From Caballeronia sp. GAFFF1 (lineage in GTDB: Bacteria; Pseudomonadota; Gammaproteobacteria; Burkholderiales; Burkholderiaceae): 64,000 bases of DNA. Positions 19,041 to 28,728 of this stretch are shown piece by piece. Positions within the stretch are counted from its first letter, which is position 1. Each line of letters starts with the position of its first letter. Where the stretch lies: NCBI RefSeq assembly GCF_023630705.1, contig NZ_JALQEM010000012.1:62001-126000 (forward strand), written 5' to 3'. The notes under the pieces are model-generated. The model did no database searches, had not been told where the DNA came from, and saw only the letters and a program-made list of their open reading frames with translations. The position numbers were made by a program, and so were the translations under genes.

Positions 19041-19341
19041 ACGAAAACGAGACTTCGGCGAATCATCGGTTCACGGAGTTTCACTCCGCAAGAAGCGCGA
19101 AGGCGCAAAAGGCGAACAAAGAAATGGCACTTCGAACGTTGACCGAAGCATATTCGGAGCGACGCTAGTCGAGGACCTCTTTCGCCTTCTGCCCTTTTGT
19201 TTCGCGGTATGTGTGAAAAGTGAATGCGGCCCCTCGAAAGTGGGGCCGCATTTTTTTTGTCCCTCGGTTTCTGTTTCTCGACGCCGCGGGCCAGTGCTTA
19301 TTCGAACTCGCTCGGCGTGCGCCGGCGTCCTGGAGAACGAA
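19041..19341 (+). other. intergenic region between tRNA-Val and thrS
   Basis: About 300 bases without a convincing gene. It holds the terminator at 19223-19258 and, after it, an 83-base thrS leader. Short reading frames here lack codon structure and a ribosome binding site. I see no T-box features and no clear thrS operator. Confidence 0.6.
19223..19258 (+). terminator. strong terminator between tRNA-Val and thrS
   Basis: AATGCGGCCCC (19223-19233) pairs perfectly with GGGGCCGCATT (19242-19252) around an eight-base loop, followed by a run of eight T (19251-19258). It lies about 180 bases after the tRNA, so the primary tRNA transcript may carry a long trailer. Confidence 0.88.
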
Positions 19342-21249
19342 ATGGTTTCGGTACGTTTGCCTGATGGGTCGGTCCGCCAATACGACCACCCGGTGACCGT
19401 CGCGGAAGTCGCGGCATCGATCGGCGCGGGCCTCGCCAAGGCGGCGCTCGCCGGCAAGCTGAACGGCGAGCTCGTCGATACGTCCTTCGTGATCGACCAC
19501 GATTCTTCGCTCGCCATCGTCACCGACAAAGATCCAGAAGGCGTGGATGTCGTTCGCCATTCCACGGCGCACTTGCTCGCCTATGCGGTCAAGGACCTGT
19601 TTCCTGAAGCGCAGGTGACGATCGGGCCGGTCATCGACAACGGCTTTTACTACGACTTCTCGTACAGCCGTCCTTTCACGCCCGAAGACCTCGAGAAGAT
19701 CGAGAAGCGCATGCAGGAAATCGCGAAGAAGGACGAACCGGTGTCGCGCCGCGTCGTCTCGCGCGACGAGGCGGTGGAGTACTTCAAGAGCATCGGCGAG
19801 CAGTACAAGGCCGAAATCATCTCGTCGATTCCGGAATCCGACGAGATTCGGCTCTACTCGCACGGCAACTTTATCGACCTGTGCCGTGGCCCGCACGTGC
19901 CGTCTACCGGCAAGCTCAAGGTTTTCAAGCTGATGAAGGTCGCCGGCGCGTACTGGCGCGGCGATTCGAAGAACGAGCAACTGCAGCGCATCTACGGTAC
20001 TGCCTGGACCAAGAAGGAAGACCAGGACCAGTATCTCCACATGCTCGAGGAAGCGGAAAAGCGCGACCATCGCAAGCTCGGCAAGCAGCTCGACCTGTTC
20101 CACTTGCAGGACGAGGCGCCGGGCATGGTGTTCTGGCATCCGAAGGGCTGGTCGCTGTGGCAACAGGTCGAGCAGTACATGCGCCGCCGCGTGAACGAAG
20201 CCGGCTATCTGGAGATCAAGACTCCGATGGTCATGGACCGTTCGCTGTGGGAAGCGTCCGGTCACTGGCAAAACTATCGTGAAAACATGTTCACGACCGA
20301 ATCGGAAAAGCGCGACTACGCGATCAAGCCGATGAACTGTCCGGGGCACGTGCAGGTGTTCAACCACGGCCTGCGCTCGTATCGCGATCTGCCGCTGCGC
20401 TACGCGGAGTTCGGCTCGTGCCATCGCAACGAACCGTCGGGCGCGCTGCACGGTCTCATGCGCGTGCGTGGCTTCGTTCAGGACGACGCGCACATCTTCT
20501 GCACCGAAGACCAGTTCATCGCCGAGTCGATTGCCTTCAACACGCTTGCCATGAGCGTGTACAAGGACTTCGGCTTCGAGCACATCGACATCAAGCTGTC
20601 GCTGCGTCCCGAGCAGCGCGCGGGCACCGACGAAACCTGGGATCGCGCGGAGCAGGGGCTGCGTGAAGCACTGACCGCCTGCGGTCTCAAGTGGGAAGAA
20701 CTCGCGGGCGAGGGCGCGTTCTACGGACCGAAGATCGAGTATCACATCAAGGACGCGCTCGGCCGGTCCTGGCAGTGCGGCACGCTGCAGCTCGACATGG
20801 TGCTGCCGGAGCGTCTTGGCGCAGAGTACGTCGCGGAGGACAACAGCCGCCGCCGCCCGGTCATGCTTCACCGCGCGATCGTGGGTTCGATGGAGCGTTT
20901 CCTCGGCATCCTGATCGAGCACCATGCCGGTGCGATGCCGCCGTGGCTCGCGCCTGTGCAGGCAGTCGTGCTGAATATTGCCGAAAGTCAGGCCGAGTAC
21001 GCGGCATCGCTCGTCCAATCGTTGCAAAAACAAGGGCTTAGAGTTGAGGCCGATTTGCGCAACGAGAAGATTAGCTATAAAATACGCGAGCACACGCTGC
21101 AAAAGGTCCCGTATTTGCTGGTTGTCGGGGACAAAGAGCGTGAAGCGCAAACCGTGGCCGTGCGTGCTCGTGGCGGTGTCGATCTCGGCGTCATGCCGGT
21201 CGGCGCATTCCTCGAACGTCTGCAGCAGGAAGTGCGGGCGTTCAAGTAA
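19342..21249 (+). CDS. thrS: threonyl-tRNA synthetase
   Basis: A 635-residue class II synthetase from ATG 19342, the usual length. Residues about 1-62 form the TGS domain ([23 protein letters not shown]). The editing domain carries [19 protein letters not shown]. The catalytic core includes [10 protein letters not shown] (C333 and the following H are zinc ligands), [22 protein letters not shown] (motif 2) and [13 protein letters not shown] (motif 3). The anticodon-binding domain ends in [12 protein letters not shown]. It opens the conserved thrS-infC-rpmI-rplT-pheS-pheT-ihfA series and is followed 47 bases later by infC. Confidence 0.97.
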   Translation: MVSVRLPDGSVRQYDHPVTVAEVAASIGAGLAKAALAGKLNGELVDTSFVIDHDSSLAIVTDKDPEGVDVVRHSTAHLLAYAVKDLFPEAQVTIGPVIDNGFYYDFSYSRPFTPEDLEKIEKRMQEIAKKDEPVSRRVVSRDEAVEYFKSIGEQYKAEIISSIPESDEIRLYSHGNFIDLCRGPHVPSTGKLKVFKLMKVAGAYWRGDSKNEQLQRIYGTAWTKKEDQDQYLHMLEEAEKRDHRKLGKQLDLFHLQDEAPGMVFWHPKGWSLWQQVEQYMRRRVNEAGYLEIKTPMVMDRSLWEASGHWQNYRENMFTTESEKRDYAIKPMNCPGHVQVFNHGLRSYRDLPLRYAEFGSCHRNEPSGALHGLMRVRGFVQDDAHIFCTEDQFIAESIAFNTLAMSVYKDFGFEHIDIKLSLRPEQRAGTDETWDRAEQGLREALTACGLKWEELAGEGAFYGPKIEYHIKDALGRSWQCGTLQLDMVLPERLGAEYVAEDNSRRRPVMLHRAIVGSMERFLGILIEHHAGAMPPWLAPVQAVVLNIAESQAEYAASLVQSLQKQGLRVEADLRNEKISYKIREHTLQKVPYLLVVGDKEREAQTVAVRARGGVDLGVMPVGAFLERLQQEVRAFK

Positions 21250-21296
21250 GTCACTCGCAGCGCGGCTAGTTTTTTCATCTTTAGAGGAAACGTAAC

Positions 21297-21824
21297 ATCG
21301 CTACTGATAAGTCGTCACATCGCATCAACGGTGAAATTACTGCACCGGAAGTGCGCTTGGTCGGAGTGGACAACGAGCCGCTCGGAATCGTGAAACTGGC
21401 CGAGGCGTTCCGTCAGTCGGAACAGCTCGACGTGGATCTCGTCGAAATTGCGCCGCAGGCCTCGCCGCCTGTCTGCCGTTTGATGGATTACGGCAAGTTC
21501 AAGTACTCGGAAGCGAAGAAGCAGCACGAGGCAAAGCTGAAACAGAAGATCGTGCAGGTGAAGGAAGTCAAATTCCGCCCCGGCACGGATGACGGTGACT
21601 ACAACGTCAAGCTGCGCAACCTCACGCGCTTCCTCGAAGATGGCGACAAGACGAAAATCACGTTGCGTTTCCGTGGGCGCGAAATGGCGCACCAGGAAAT
21701 CGGCATGCGCATGCTCGAACGCCTGAAGGCGGATCTGGACGAAGTCGGCCAGGTCGAGCAGATGCCGAAGATGGAAGGTCGCCAGATGATCATGGTGCTG
21801 GCGCCGAAGAAGAAGGCGAAGTAA
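21297..21824 (+). CDS. infC: translation initiation factor IF-3, ATC start codon
   Basis: The conserved N-terminus [19 protein letters not shown] is encoded directly after an ATC at 21297-21299, and no ATG, GTG or TTG is available in frame before it. AGAGGA at 21283-21288 is a suitable ribosome binding site. This gives 175 residues, the normal IF-3 length; starting at the GTG at 21351 would cut off the N-terminal helix. The N- and C-terminal domains are intact ([53 protein letters not shown]). IF-3 normally rejects non-canonical starts, so a rare start is its known means of autoregulation. Confidence 0.93.
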   Translation: MATDKSSHRINGEITAPEVRLVGVDNEPLGIVKLAEAFRQSEQLDVDLVEIAPQASPPVCRLMDYGKFKYSEAKKQHEAKLKQKIVQVKEVKFRPGTDDGDYNVKLRNLTRFLEDGDKTKITLRFRGREMAHQEIGMRMLERLKADLDEVGQVEQMPKMEGRQMIMVLAPKKKAK

Positions 21825-22065
21825 GCACAGTAGTAAGCGATGGATCGCGCGCCGCCCGGTCTGCAGACAGGGCGGCCAGCGCGGCATCGCCAGCGGTTTC
21901 AGAAGCGTGCCGGTTCAGTGGCGCGGTTCATGAAAAGCGGCGGTCTATGAACGAGATCGTCCGCATACAAGTGGCGCGTGGGTTTCGAAGGGCGGGAAGG
22001 GATCTTGGCCGGTACGTGAAGATCAGCCGCACACCCATGACCATCTAATAAACTGGAGTAGTTTC
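21825..22065 (+). other. infC-rpmI intercistronic region
   Basis: 241 bases without a gene inside a translation operon. A stem GCCGCCC (21851-21857)/GGGCGGC (21870-21876) with no T run is visible. In other bacteria the space before rpmI holds the site where L20 represses L35-L20 translation; a corresponding structure is possible here but I could not confirm one. Confidence 0.4.
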
Positions 22066-22263
22066 ATGCCGAAGATGAAGACCAAGAAGAGTGCTGCAAA
22101 GCGCTTCGTGGTGCGTCCGGGCGGTACCGTCAAGCGCGGTCAGGCCTTCAAGCGCCACATTCTTACCAAGAAAACCACCAAGAACAAACGCCATCTGCGT
22201 GGCGCCACGGCCGTTCATGATTCCGATCTGAACTCCGTCCGCGCAATGCTGCCGTTCGCCTAA
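22066..22263 (+). CDS. rpmI: 50S ribosomal protein L35
   Basis: A 65-residue basic protein, exactly the family length. It begins [31 protein letters not shown], the standard L35 opening with the K-x-K-S-A-A-K-R-F motif, and ends [21 protein letters not shown] precedes the start by about six bases. L20 follows 25 bases downstream. Confidence 0.97.
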
Positions 22264-22288
22264 CCTCATCTAACTTAAGGAGAGCAAC

Positions 22289-22648
22289 ATGCCTCGAGTA
22301 AAACGTGGGGTTACCGCACGGGCCCGTCACAAGAAGATCATTCGTCTGGCCAAGGGTTACCGCGGCCGTCGCAATAACGTCTATCGCATCGCCAAGCAGG
22401 CGGTCATGCGCGCCGGGCAGTACGCCTACCGCGATCGCCGCAACAAGAAGCGTGTGTTCCGCGCACTGTGGATCACGCGTATCAACGCGGCGGTGCGTCA
22501 GCACGACATGACCTACAGCGTGTTCATCAACGGCCTGAAGAAGGCTTCGATCGAACTCGACCGCAAGGTGCTGGCTGACATGGCTGTGTTCGACAAGGCT
22601 GCTTTTGCTGCGATCGTCAAGCAGGTGAAAGCCGCCGTCGCAGCCTAA
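22289..22648 (+). CDS. rplT: 50S ribosomal protein L20
   Basis: A 119-residue protein with the full L20 sequence pattern: [61 protein letters not shown] and [30 protein letters not shown] lies six bases before the ATG. L20 binds 23S rRNA early in 50S assembly and in other species represses its own operon. A terminator follows at 22716-22744. Confidence 0.98.
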   Translation: MPRVKRGVTARARHKKIIRLAKGYRGRRNNVYRIAKQAVMRAGQYAYRDRRNKKRVFRALWITRINAAVRQHDMTYSVFINGLKKASIELDRKVLADMAVFDKAAFAAIVKQVKAAVAA

Positions 22649-22715
22649 TTGCGAAATTAGTACTGCGTGGTTTGCCTGAGCGTCGCCGTGTCGTAGACGG
22701 TTGCGCGAAGGCAGA

Positions 22716-22744
22716 AAACGGGGCTCTCACCGAGCCCCGTTTTT
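22716..22744 (+). terminator. terminator after rplT
   Basis: ACGGGGCTC (22718-22726) pairs with GAGCCCCGT (22732-22740) around a five-base loop, followed by T residues to 22744. It separates the ribosomal-protein transcript from pheST. Read-through could set pheST expression; no leader peptide rich in Phe is evident before pheS. Confidence 0.85.
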
Positions 22745-22863
22745 GTTGGCCGGACGGTTTTGCGCTTGACTTGGATTGTTGGCTTCCTTGGCTTTGTTTG
22801 CTGCCAGGGCACGCGCAAAACCGTAAATCAGACTGAACTTTCGACGTTGAAAAGATGGGATCA

Positions 22864-23877
22864 ATGGATCTGGACCAGATTGTCGCCGACGCGAAAAGCG
22901 CCTTTGAACACGCCACCGATGCCACGACGCTCGAAAACGAGAAGGCCCGCTTTCTCGGCAAGTCCGGCGCGCTGACCGAACTGCTGAAGGGCTTGGGCAA
23001 GCTCGATCCGGAAGCGAAGAAAACCGAAGGCGCGCGCATCAATCTGGCCAAGCAGCAGGTCGAGGCCGCGCTCAATGCGCGCCGTCAGGCGCTGGCCGAT
23101 GCACTGCTGAATCAGCGGCTCGCCGCCGAAGCGATCGACGTTACGCTTCCCGGGCGCGGCGCGAGCGTGGGCACGCTGCATCCGGTGATGCGCACGTGGG
23201 AACGCGTCGAGCAGATTTTCGGCTCGATCGGTTTCGACGTGGCCGATGGTCCCGAAATCGAGACCGACTGGTATAACTTCACCGCGTTGAATAGCCCGGA
23301 GAATCATCCGGCGCGTTCGATGCAGGACACGTTCTACGTCGATGGCAAGGACGCCGAAGGACGTCCGCTCCTGCTTCGCACCCACACGAGCCCGATGCAG
23401 GTGCGCTACGCGCGCATGAATAAGCCGCCGATCAAGGTGATCGTGCCGGGTCGCACGTATCGCGTGGACAGCGACGCCACGCATTCGCCGATGTTCAATC
23501 AGGTCGAAGGCCTGTGGATCGAGGAGAACATCAGCTTCGCGGACCTGAAGGGTGTCTACACCGATTTCCTCAAGAAGTTCTTTGAGCGCGACGACATTCT
23601 CGTGCGCTTCCGCCCGTCGTATTTTCCGTTCACGGAGCCGTCGGCCGAGATCGACATGATGTTCGAGCACGGCAAGAACGCGGGCAAATGGCTGGAAATC
23701 TCGGGCTCAGGTCAGGTGCACCCGACCGTCATCCGCAACATGGGTCTGGACCCGGAGCGGTATATCGGCTTCGCGTTCGGCAGCGGCCTCGAGCGTCTGA
23801 CCATGCTGCGTTACGGCGTGCAGGACTTGCGCCTCTTCTTCGAGAACGATCTGCGTTTCCTGCGCCAGTTCGCCTGA
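22864..23877 (+). CDS. pheS: phenylalanyl-tRNA synthetase, alpha subunit
   Basis: A 337-residue protein from ATG 22864 ([17 protein letters not shown]), preferred over the in-frame ATG nine bases earlier because it matches the usual N-terminus. After an N-terminal coiled coil, the class II catalytic core shows [40 protein letters not shown] (motif 2 region), [22 protein letters not shown] and the motif 3 [27 protein letters not shown]. It forms an alpha2-beta2 enzyme with PheT, whose gene starts 77 bases downstream. Confidence 0.97.
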   Translation: MDLDQIVADAKSAFEHATDATTLENEKARFLGKSGALTELLKGLGKLDPEAKKTEGARINLAKQQVEAALNARRQALADALLNQRLAAEAIDVTLPGRGASVGTLHPVMRTWERVEQIFGSIGFDVADGPEIETDWYNFTALNSPENHPARSMQDTFYVDGKDAEGRPLLLRTHTSPMQVRYARMNKPPIKVIVPGRTYRVDSDATHSPMFNQVEGLWIEENISFADLKGVYTDFLKKFFERDDILVRFRPSYFPFTEPSAEIDMMFEHGKNAGKWLEISGSGQVHPTVIRNMGLDPERYIGFAFGSGLERLTMLRYGVQDLRLFFENDLRFLRQFA

Positions 23878-23954
23878 AGCCGCACAGCCCGCGACGCCCG
23901 GTTTTCGCAGAAGCATCGGGCGAGAGACACCACCTCATTCGAACGTAGACACAC

Positions 23955-26387
23955 ATGCAATTCCCCGAATCATGGCTCCGTAGCTTCGTCGATCCCAAGC
24001 TCTCCACCGACGAACTCGCTCACGCGCTGACGATGGCCGGTCTCGAAGTCGAAGACCTGCGCCCGGTCGCGCCGCCGACCGCGAAGATCGTCGTCGGGCA
24101 AGTGCTGGAAGTGGCGAAGCATCCGAACGCGGACAAGCTCAACGTCTGTCAGGTCGATGCCGGCACGGGCGAGCAGTTGAACATCGTCTGTGGCGCGCCG
24201 AACGTGTCGCCGGGCATCAAGGTGCCGGTGGCATTGATCGGAGCGGTGTTGCCGCCGGTCGAAGCGGGCGGCGAGCCGTTCGCCATTAAGCCGACGAAGC
24301 TGCGCGGCATCGACAGCCAGGGCATGCTGTGCTCGGCGCGCGAACTGAAGCTGTCGGAAGACCACAGCGGTCTGCTTATTCTTCCGGCGGACGCGAAGGT
24401 CGGCGAGGACATTCGCGAAGCGTTGAACCTCGACGACACCGTCTTCGAAATCAAGCTCACGCCGAACAAGGCGGATTGCCTCTCGGTGTTCGGCGTCGCG
24501 CGCGAAACGGCGGCGATCACCGGGGCGCCGTTGAAGACGCTCGACATGCCGCCCGTCAAGACGACGCTCGACGAAAAGCTCCCGGTCAAGGTCCTGGCGC
24601 CGGACTTGTGCGGCCGCTTCTCCGGCCGCGTGATTCGCGGCGTGAACGCACGCGCGAAGACGCCGCAATGGATGGTCGAGCGTCTCGAACGCGCGGGCCA
24701 GCGCAGCATCTCCGCGCTCGTCGATATTTCGAACTACGTGATGCTCGAACTCGGCCGTCCGACGCACGTGTTCGATCTCGACAAGATTCACGGCGGCATC
24801 GAAGTGCGCTGGGGCAAGAAGGGCGAGTCGCTCAAGCTTCTGAACGGCAACACCGTCGAGCTGGATGAAACCGTCGGCGTGATCGCGGACGACGGCCAAG
24901 TCGAAAGTCTCGCGGGCATCATGGGCGGCGACAGCACGGCCGTCTCGCTGGATACCACGAACATCTATCTGGAAGCCGCGTTCTGGTGGCCCGACGCCAT
25001 CCGCGGCCGGGCGCGCAAGTACAACTTCTCGACGGACGCGGCGCATCGCTTCGAGCGCGGCGTCGATTATTCGACGACGGTCGAGCACATCGAACGCATC
25101 TCGCAACTGATCCTCGATATTTGCGGCGGCCAAGCCGGTCCGGTCGACGATCAGATCCTCAACGTGCCCGAGCGTCGGCCGGTGACGATGCGCGTCGAGC
25201 GCGCGCATCGCATCATCGGCGTGCAGATCGGCGCGGAGGAGATCGCGCAGATTTTCTCGCGTCTGAATCTCGCGTTCGAACGTGACGGCGACACCTTCAA
25301 GGTGACGCCGCCGCCGTATCGCTTCGACATCGAGATCGAAGAGGACCTGATCGAGGAAGTCGCGCGCATCTACGGCTTCGAGAAGATTCCTGCGCGCCCG
25401 CCCGTGGCCGCGAGCGAGATGCGCCGCACGAACGAGACGGTGCGCTCCATTCACGTGCTGCGTCATGCCGTTGCCGCACGCGACTATTCAGAGACGGTCA
25501 ACTTCAGCTTCGTGGACGCGGAGTGGGAGAAGGACTTCGCCGGCAACGACAATCCGGTCAGGCTCATCAACCCGATCGCGAGCCAGCTTTCGGTCATGCG
25601 CACGACGCTCTTCGGCAGTCTGATCGACGTGCTGCGCTACAACCTGAACCGCCGCGCAGACCGCATCCGCGTGTTCGAAGCAGGGCGCGTGTTTCTGCGT
25701 GATGCGTCGGTCAAAGCGGGCGAACTCACCGTGGAAGGCTTCGCGCAGCCGAAGCGCATCGGCGGTCTCGCATATGGTCCCGCGCTCGAAGAACAGTGGG
25801 GCGTGGCGTCGCGCCAAGTGGACTTCTTCGACGTGAAGGGCGATGTCGAAGCGCTGTTCGCGCCGGTCGTGCCGCGCTTCGTGAAGGCCGAACATCCGGC
25901 GCTGCATCCGGGACGCAGCGCGCGCATCGACATAGCTGGGCGCGCGGTCGGCTGGATCGGCGAATTGCATCCGCGCTGGATGCAGAAGTACGACCTGCCG
26001 CACGCGCCGATTCTCTTCGAAATCGACGCCGAAGCGCTCATGGAACGCGCGCTGCCGACGCCGTCCGAGGTATCGAAATTCCCGCCGGTGCGCCGCGATA
26101 TCGCCGTCGTCGTGGATCAGAACGTGCCCGTGCAGGCACTTCTCGACGAGCTCGAAAACGCCCGTTCCGAGCCCGCCTGCAAGTACGTCACGCGGGTTGT
26201 GCTTTTCGACGAATTTCGTCCAAAATCAAACACTTCCGGTGGTTTGGGAGCGCATGAGAAAAGTCTTGCCTTCCGTGTAACGTTGCAAGATACTGGCGGC
26301 ACGCTTCAGGACGAAACGGTCGACACGGCCATCAACACGCTGGTGGATCGCCTGGCTCGAGTACACGGCGCGCGGTTGCGCGGATAG
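23955..26387 (+). CDS. pheT: phenylalanyl-tRNA synthetase, beta subunit
   Basis: An 810-residue protein, the normal length. The N-terminal [35 protein letters not shown] leads into a tRNA-binding OB domain (about 39-150, [25 protein letters not shown]). B3/B4 editing modules follow ([50 protein letters not shown]), then the B5 domain, the catalytic-like module ([21 protein letters not shown]) and a C-terminal anticodon-binding FDX-ACB domain ([25 protein letters not shown]). Confidence 0.97.
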   Translation: MQFPESWLRSFVDPKLSTDELAHALTMAGLEVEDLRPVAPPTAKIVVGQVLEVAKHPNADKLNVCQVDAGTGEQLNIVCGAPNVSPGIKVPVALIGAVLPPVEAGGEPFAIKPTKLRGIDSQGMLCSARELKLSEDHSGLLILPADAKVGEDIREALNLDDTVFEIKLTPNKADCLSVFGVARETAAITGAPLKTLDMPPVKTTLDEKLPVKVLAPDLCGRFSGRVIRGVNARAKTPQWMVERLERAGQRSISALVDISNYVMLELGRPTHVFDLDKIHGGIEVRWGKKGESLKLLNGNTVELDETVGVIADDGQVESLAGIMGGDSTAVSLDTTNIYLEAAFWWPDAIRGRARKYNFSTDAAHRFERGVDYSTTVEHIERISQLILDICGGQAGPVDDQILNVPERRPVTMRVERAHRIIGVQIGAEEIAQIFSRLNLAFERDGDTFKVTPPPYRFDIEIEEDLIEEVARIYGFEKIPARPPVAASEMRRTNETVRSIHVLRHAVAARDYSETVNFSFVDAEWEKDFAGNDNPVRLINPIASQLSVMRTTLFGSLIDVLRYNLNRRADRIRVFEAGRVFLRDASVKAGELTVEGFAQPKRIGGLAYGPALEEQWGVASRQVDFFDVKGDVEALFAPVVPRFVKAEHPALHPGRSARIDIAGRAVGWIGELHPRWMQKYDLPHAPILFEIDAEALMERALPTPSEVSKFPPVRRDIAVVVDQNVPVQALLDELENARSEPACKYVTRVVLFDEFRPKSNTSGGLGAHEKSLAFRVTLQDTGGTLQDETVDTAINTLVDRLARVHGARLRG

Positions 26388-26434
26388 CCTGCAGTTGGCC
26401 CCTCCGTCTCAATCGCATTTGCCGTTTTACCGAT

Positions 26435-26842
26435 ATGAACCAAATGAACTCGAGTGATTTCGAAGCCCTTCTTTCGGCGCAGCGTAGCGCCATGACCCGA
26501 GACAACACCACTTCGGGCGCGTTGTCGAATGACACGCCGACGCTCACCAAAGCCGAACTGGCGGAAATGCTGTTCGACCACGTCGGTCTGAACAAGCGCG
26601 AAGCGAAGGACATGGTCGAAGCGTTTTTCGAGGTCATCCGCGACGCGCTCGAAAGCGGCGACAGCGTCAAGCTGTCGGGCTTCGGCAACTTCCAGTTGCG
26701 CGACAAGCCGCAGCGTCCGGGACGCAATCCGAAGACTGGCGAAGCCATTCCCATCGCGGCGCGGCGGGTCGTCACGTTTCATGCTAGCCAGAAGCTGAAG
26801 GCGCTGGTCGAAACGGGAGCGGAGACGAGTCTGACTCGCTGA
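26435..26842 (+). CDS. ihfA: integration host factor subunit alpha
   Basis: A 135-residue protein. Residues about 36-130 are a complete HU/IHF domain: [68 protein letters not shown], with the minor-groove arm [10 protein letters not shown], then [18 protein letters not shown]. The position after pheT is typical of ihfA. An extension of about 35 residues precedes the domain compared with the 99-residue E. coli protein; ATG codons at residues 1, 4 and 20 leave the true start open. It bends DNA as a heterodimer with IhfB. Confidence 0.95.
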   Translation: MNQMNSSDFEALLSAQRSAMTRDNTTSGALSNDTPTLTKAELAEMLFDHVGLNKREAKDMVEAFFEVIRDALESGDSVKLSGFGNFQLRDKPQRPGRNPKTGEAIPIAARRVVTFHASQKLKALVETGAETSLTR

Positions 26843-26925
26843 CGCGTTTCTCGCGCCGAAGGGCGCATCCCGCTGTCCGACCGCCGCGCTTCATCGACAT
26901 CACTCACCACGATGGTTGATCGACG

Positions 26926-27309
26926 ATGGAAAAAGTCGTCTTGCCTCCGATCCCGGCCAAGCGTTATTTCACGATTGGCGAAGTCAGCGAGTTGTGCGGT
27001 GTCAAGCCGCACGTGCTGCGCTATTGGGAACAGGAGTTCACGCAGCTGAGGCCGGTCAAACGGCGCGGCAACCGCCGGTACTATCAGCATCACGAAGTCT
27101 TGCTGATCCGACGGATTCGCGAACTGCTTTACGAGCAGGGCTTCACGATCAACGGCGCGCGTAACCGGCTCGACGCGCAAGGACGCGCCAATGGCGACGA
27201 TGCCATGTCCGCCGAGTCTTCCGGCGCGGGAGAGGCGCAGCAGCCGGCGGTCGACGTGGATCAGCTTCGCAAGGAGATCATGCAGGTGATCGATCTGCTC
27301 GGCGGGTGA
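26926..27309 (+). CDS. MerR family transcriptional regulator
   Basis: A 127-residue protein. The winged-helix MerR DNA-binding domain occupies residues about 12-85: KRYFTIGEVSELCGVKPHVLRYWEQEFTQLRPVKRRGNRRYYQHHEVLLIRRIRELLYEQGFTINGARNRL. The effector region is very short and holds no metal-binding cysteines, so this is not a metal sensor. It resembles the small MerR-like proteins that follow ihfA in many gamma- and betaproteobacteria, whose targets are not defined. The gene ends in the terminator at 27330-27360. Confidence 0.9.
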   Translation: MEKVVLPPIPAKRYFTIGEVSELCGVKPHVLRYWEQEFTQLRPVKRRGNRRYYQHHEVLLIRRIRELLYEQGFTINGARNRLDAQGRANGDDAMSAESSGAGEAQQPAVDVDQLRKEIMQVIDLLGG

Positions 27310-27329
27310 GCGCCGGTCGCATGAACACC

Positions 27330-27360
27330 AAAAAGCCGCGATCGCGTATCGCGGCTTTTT
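27330..27360 (+). terminator. terminator after the MerR gene
   Basis: AAAAAGCCGCGAT (27330-27342) pairs perfectly with ATCGCGGCTTTTT (27348-27360) around a five-base loop. The T run is part of the stem, so it could work in both directions. Confidence 0.85.
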
Positions 27361-27436
27361 CGTTTGCATCGAGCGTGCATCGCGGGCCGGCTGTACGATA
27401 CCCGCGTATCTTTCTCGTTCTCTTCAGGGAGGCTTT

Positions 27437-28036
27437 ATGCGAGTGTTGATCGTGGGCGCGACAGGATTGCTGGGCACGGAGATCGCGCGGATTCTGGCGC
27501 CCGAGCACGATGTCATAACGGCGAGCCGCAAGGGCTCGGATGTCGCCGTGGATTTGTCGGACAAGGCGAGCGTCGCGGCCATGTACTCGACGGTCGGCAA
27601 CGTGGGCGCGGTGCTATGCGTCGGCGGAACGGCGAAGTTCGCGCCGCTCGACTCCCTTTCCGACGACGACTTTGCGTTCAGTCTCGCCAACAAGCTGATG
27701 GGACAGGTCAACCTCGTGCGCTGCGCGATCGGACATGTGGACGCGGGCGGCTGCATCACGCTGACGAGCGGCACGCTCGCTCAACAGCCGATGACCGGCA
27801 GCGCGGCCGTGAGTATCGTCAATGCGGGCGTCGAAGGATTCGCGCGTGCGGCGGCGCTGGAGTTGCAGGGCAAGATGCGGGTCAACGTAGTGAGTCCGGG
27901 ATGGGTCGCGGAGACGCTTCAGTCGATGGGCAAGGACCCGTCCGGCGGCATCCCGGCCGCCGATGTGGCGCGGGCATACAAGCGCACGATCGACGAAGCG
28001 ATGACCGGAGAAGTGCTGCTCGTCGCCAAAGGATGA
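27437..28036 (+). CDS. short-chain dehydrogenase (SDR) family protein
   Basis: A 199-residue compact SDR with RBS GGGAGG at 27427-27432. The nucleotide-binding motif is IVGATGLLGTEIARIL (G-x2-G-x2-G), followed by the TASRKGSDVAVDLSD region. The catalytic positions differ from classical SDRs: TLTSGTLAQQPMTGSAAVSIVNAGVEGF has the serine, but at the Y-x3-K position it reads S-I-V-N, so the catalytic Tyr-Lys pair appears absent. It may be a non-catalytic or altered family member. It converges on the small unknown gene at 28043-28366. Confidence 0.85.
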   Translation: MRVLIVGATGLLGTEIARILAPEHDVITASRKGSDVAVDLSDKASVAAMYSTVGNVGAVLCVGGTAKFAPLDSLSDDDFAFSLANKLMGQVNLVRCAIGHVDAGGCITLTSGTLAQQPMTGSAAVSIVNAGVEGFARAAALELQGKMRVNVVSPGWVAETLQSMGKDPSGGIPAADVARAYKRTIDEAMTGEVLLVAKG

Positions 28037-28042
28037 GCGGCG

Positions 28043-28366
28043 TCAGCCCGGTGCGGCCTTGACGCTCTTTTCCGATCCCGCGACCGACCAATAGACGATG
28101 CTGGGCCCGATACCGCGCGGTGGGTATATGCGCCAGTCGTTCGCGCCGTGGTGAAAGAAACAGAGCGCGTAGAAGCCGCCGCGTATTGTGTCGGGCGCGC
28201 TTACACAGACATAGCGGCTGCCGCCGGGATAGATGCGGCCGAAGCGCGCCACGCGCGCACCACTTCGCGCATCAAACCTTCTGGCGATCTCACTGCGCAA
28301 AGAGGATGGGATGTAGTCGGGCTGGGCGCGCCTGTGATCGACAGGGGCGCAAGCGGACAGAGGCAT
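28043..28366 (-). CDS. small hypothetical protein
   Basis: A 107-residue unrecognised protein. Support comes from AAGGAG ten bases before the ATG at 28366 and from a sequence with ordinary composition, unlike the Arg-rich shadow frames: SRYVCVSAPDTIRGGFYALCFF followed by NDWRIYPPRGIGPSIVYWSVAG. The first residues MPLSAC look like the end of a lipoprotein signal, but there is no hydrophobic stretch before the cysteine. It ends six bases from the convergent SDR gene. No function can be given. Confidence 0.5.
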   Translation of the reverse strand: MPLSACAPVDHRRAQPDYIPSSLRSEIARRFDARSGARVARFGRIYPGGSRYVCVSAPDTIRGGFYALCFFHHGANDWRIYPPRGIGPSIVYWSVAGSEKSVKAAPG

Positions 28367-28515
28367 TGCGGTGCCGCTCCTTATGTGTCAGTCGAACATT
28401 AGAGCTTAAGTGGCTGTTGCGCAAGTGAATTCTCGCGCGCCGCAGCGGTTTCGAGACACGCGCCTGACGCGGAACGTCGTCTTGGCCAAGCGAGGAAACC
28501 GGAGCCGAATTGAAC

Positions 28516-28550
28516 AAAAGGCTCTCCGGCCAGAAGCCGGAGAGCCTTTT
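28516..28550 (-). terminator. terminator of tRNA-Pro
   Basis: A perfect 15-bp stem, AAAAGGCTCTCCGGC (28516-28530) with GCCGGAGAGCCTTTT (28536-28550), and a five-base loop. It starts six bases beyond the 3' end of the minus-strand tRNA gene and ends in TTTT on that strand. Confidence 0.88.
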
Positions 28551-28554
28551 GGAT

Positions 28555-28633
<79 letters not shown>

Positions 28634-28643
28634 AAAGAGCGAA

Positions 28644-28672
28644 AGTATATCAGAGCGAATCGGATAGTAGAA
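28644..28672 (-). promoter_or_regulatory. promoter of tRNA-Pro
   Basis: On the minus strand TTCTAC (complement of 28667-28672) and TATACT (complement of 28644-28649) are 17 bases apart. The tRNA begins 10 bases after the -10 box. Confidence 0.75.
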
Positions 28673-28728
28673 CTGCTTCGGCTATTTTTACGGCAAACGT
28701 CGAAGAATCCACTTCTGCCGCTCATGCG

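Noticed and set aside
19041..19222. A T-box or other leader RNA for thrS
   Set aside because: No T-box consensus is visible, and the terminator at 19223-19258 is most simply the end of the tRNA-Val transcript.
19165..21150. A 661-residue minus-strand frame opposite thrS
   Set aside because: Shadow of thrS; its composition shows no domain and no ribosome binding site.
22745..22863. A PheM-like leader peptide and attenuator for pheST
   Set aside because: No short frame rich in Phe codons precedes the terminator, which is better explained as the end of the rplT transcript.
28120..28428. Plus-strand frames overlapping the small hypothetical gene
   Set aside because: They lack a ribosome binding site and have shadow-type composition, while the minus-strand frame has AAGGAG and an ordinary sequence.
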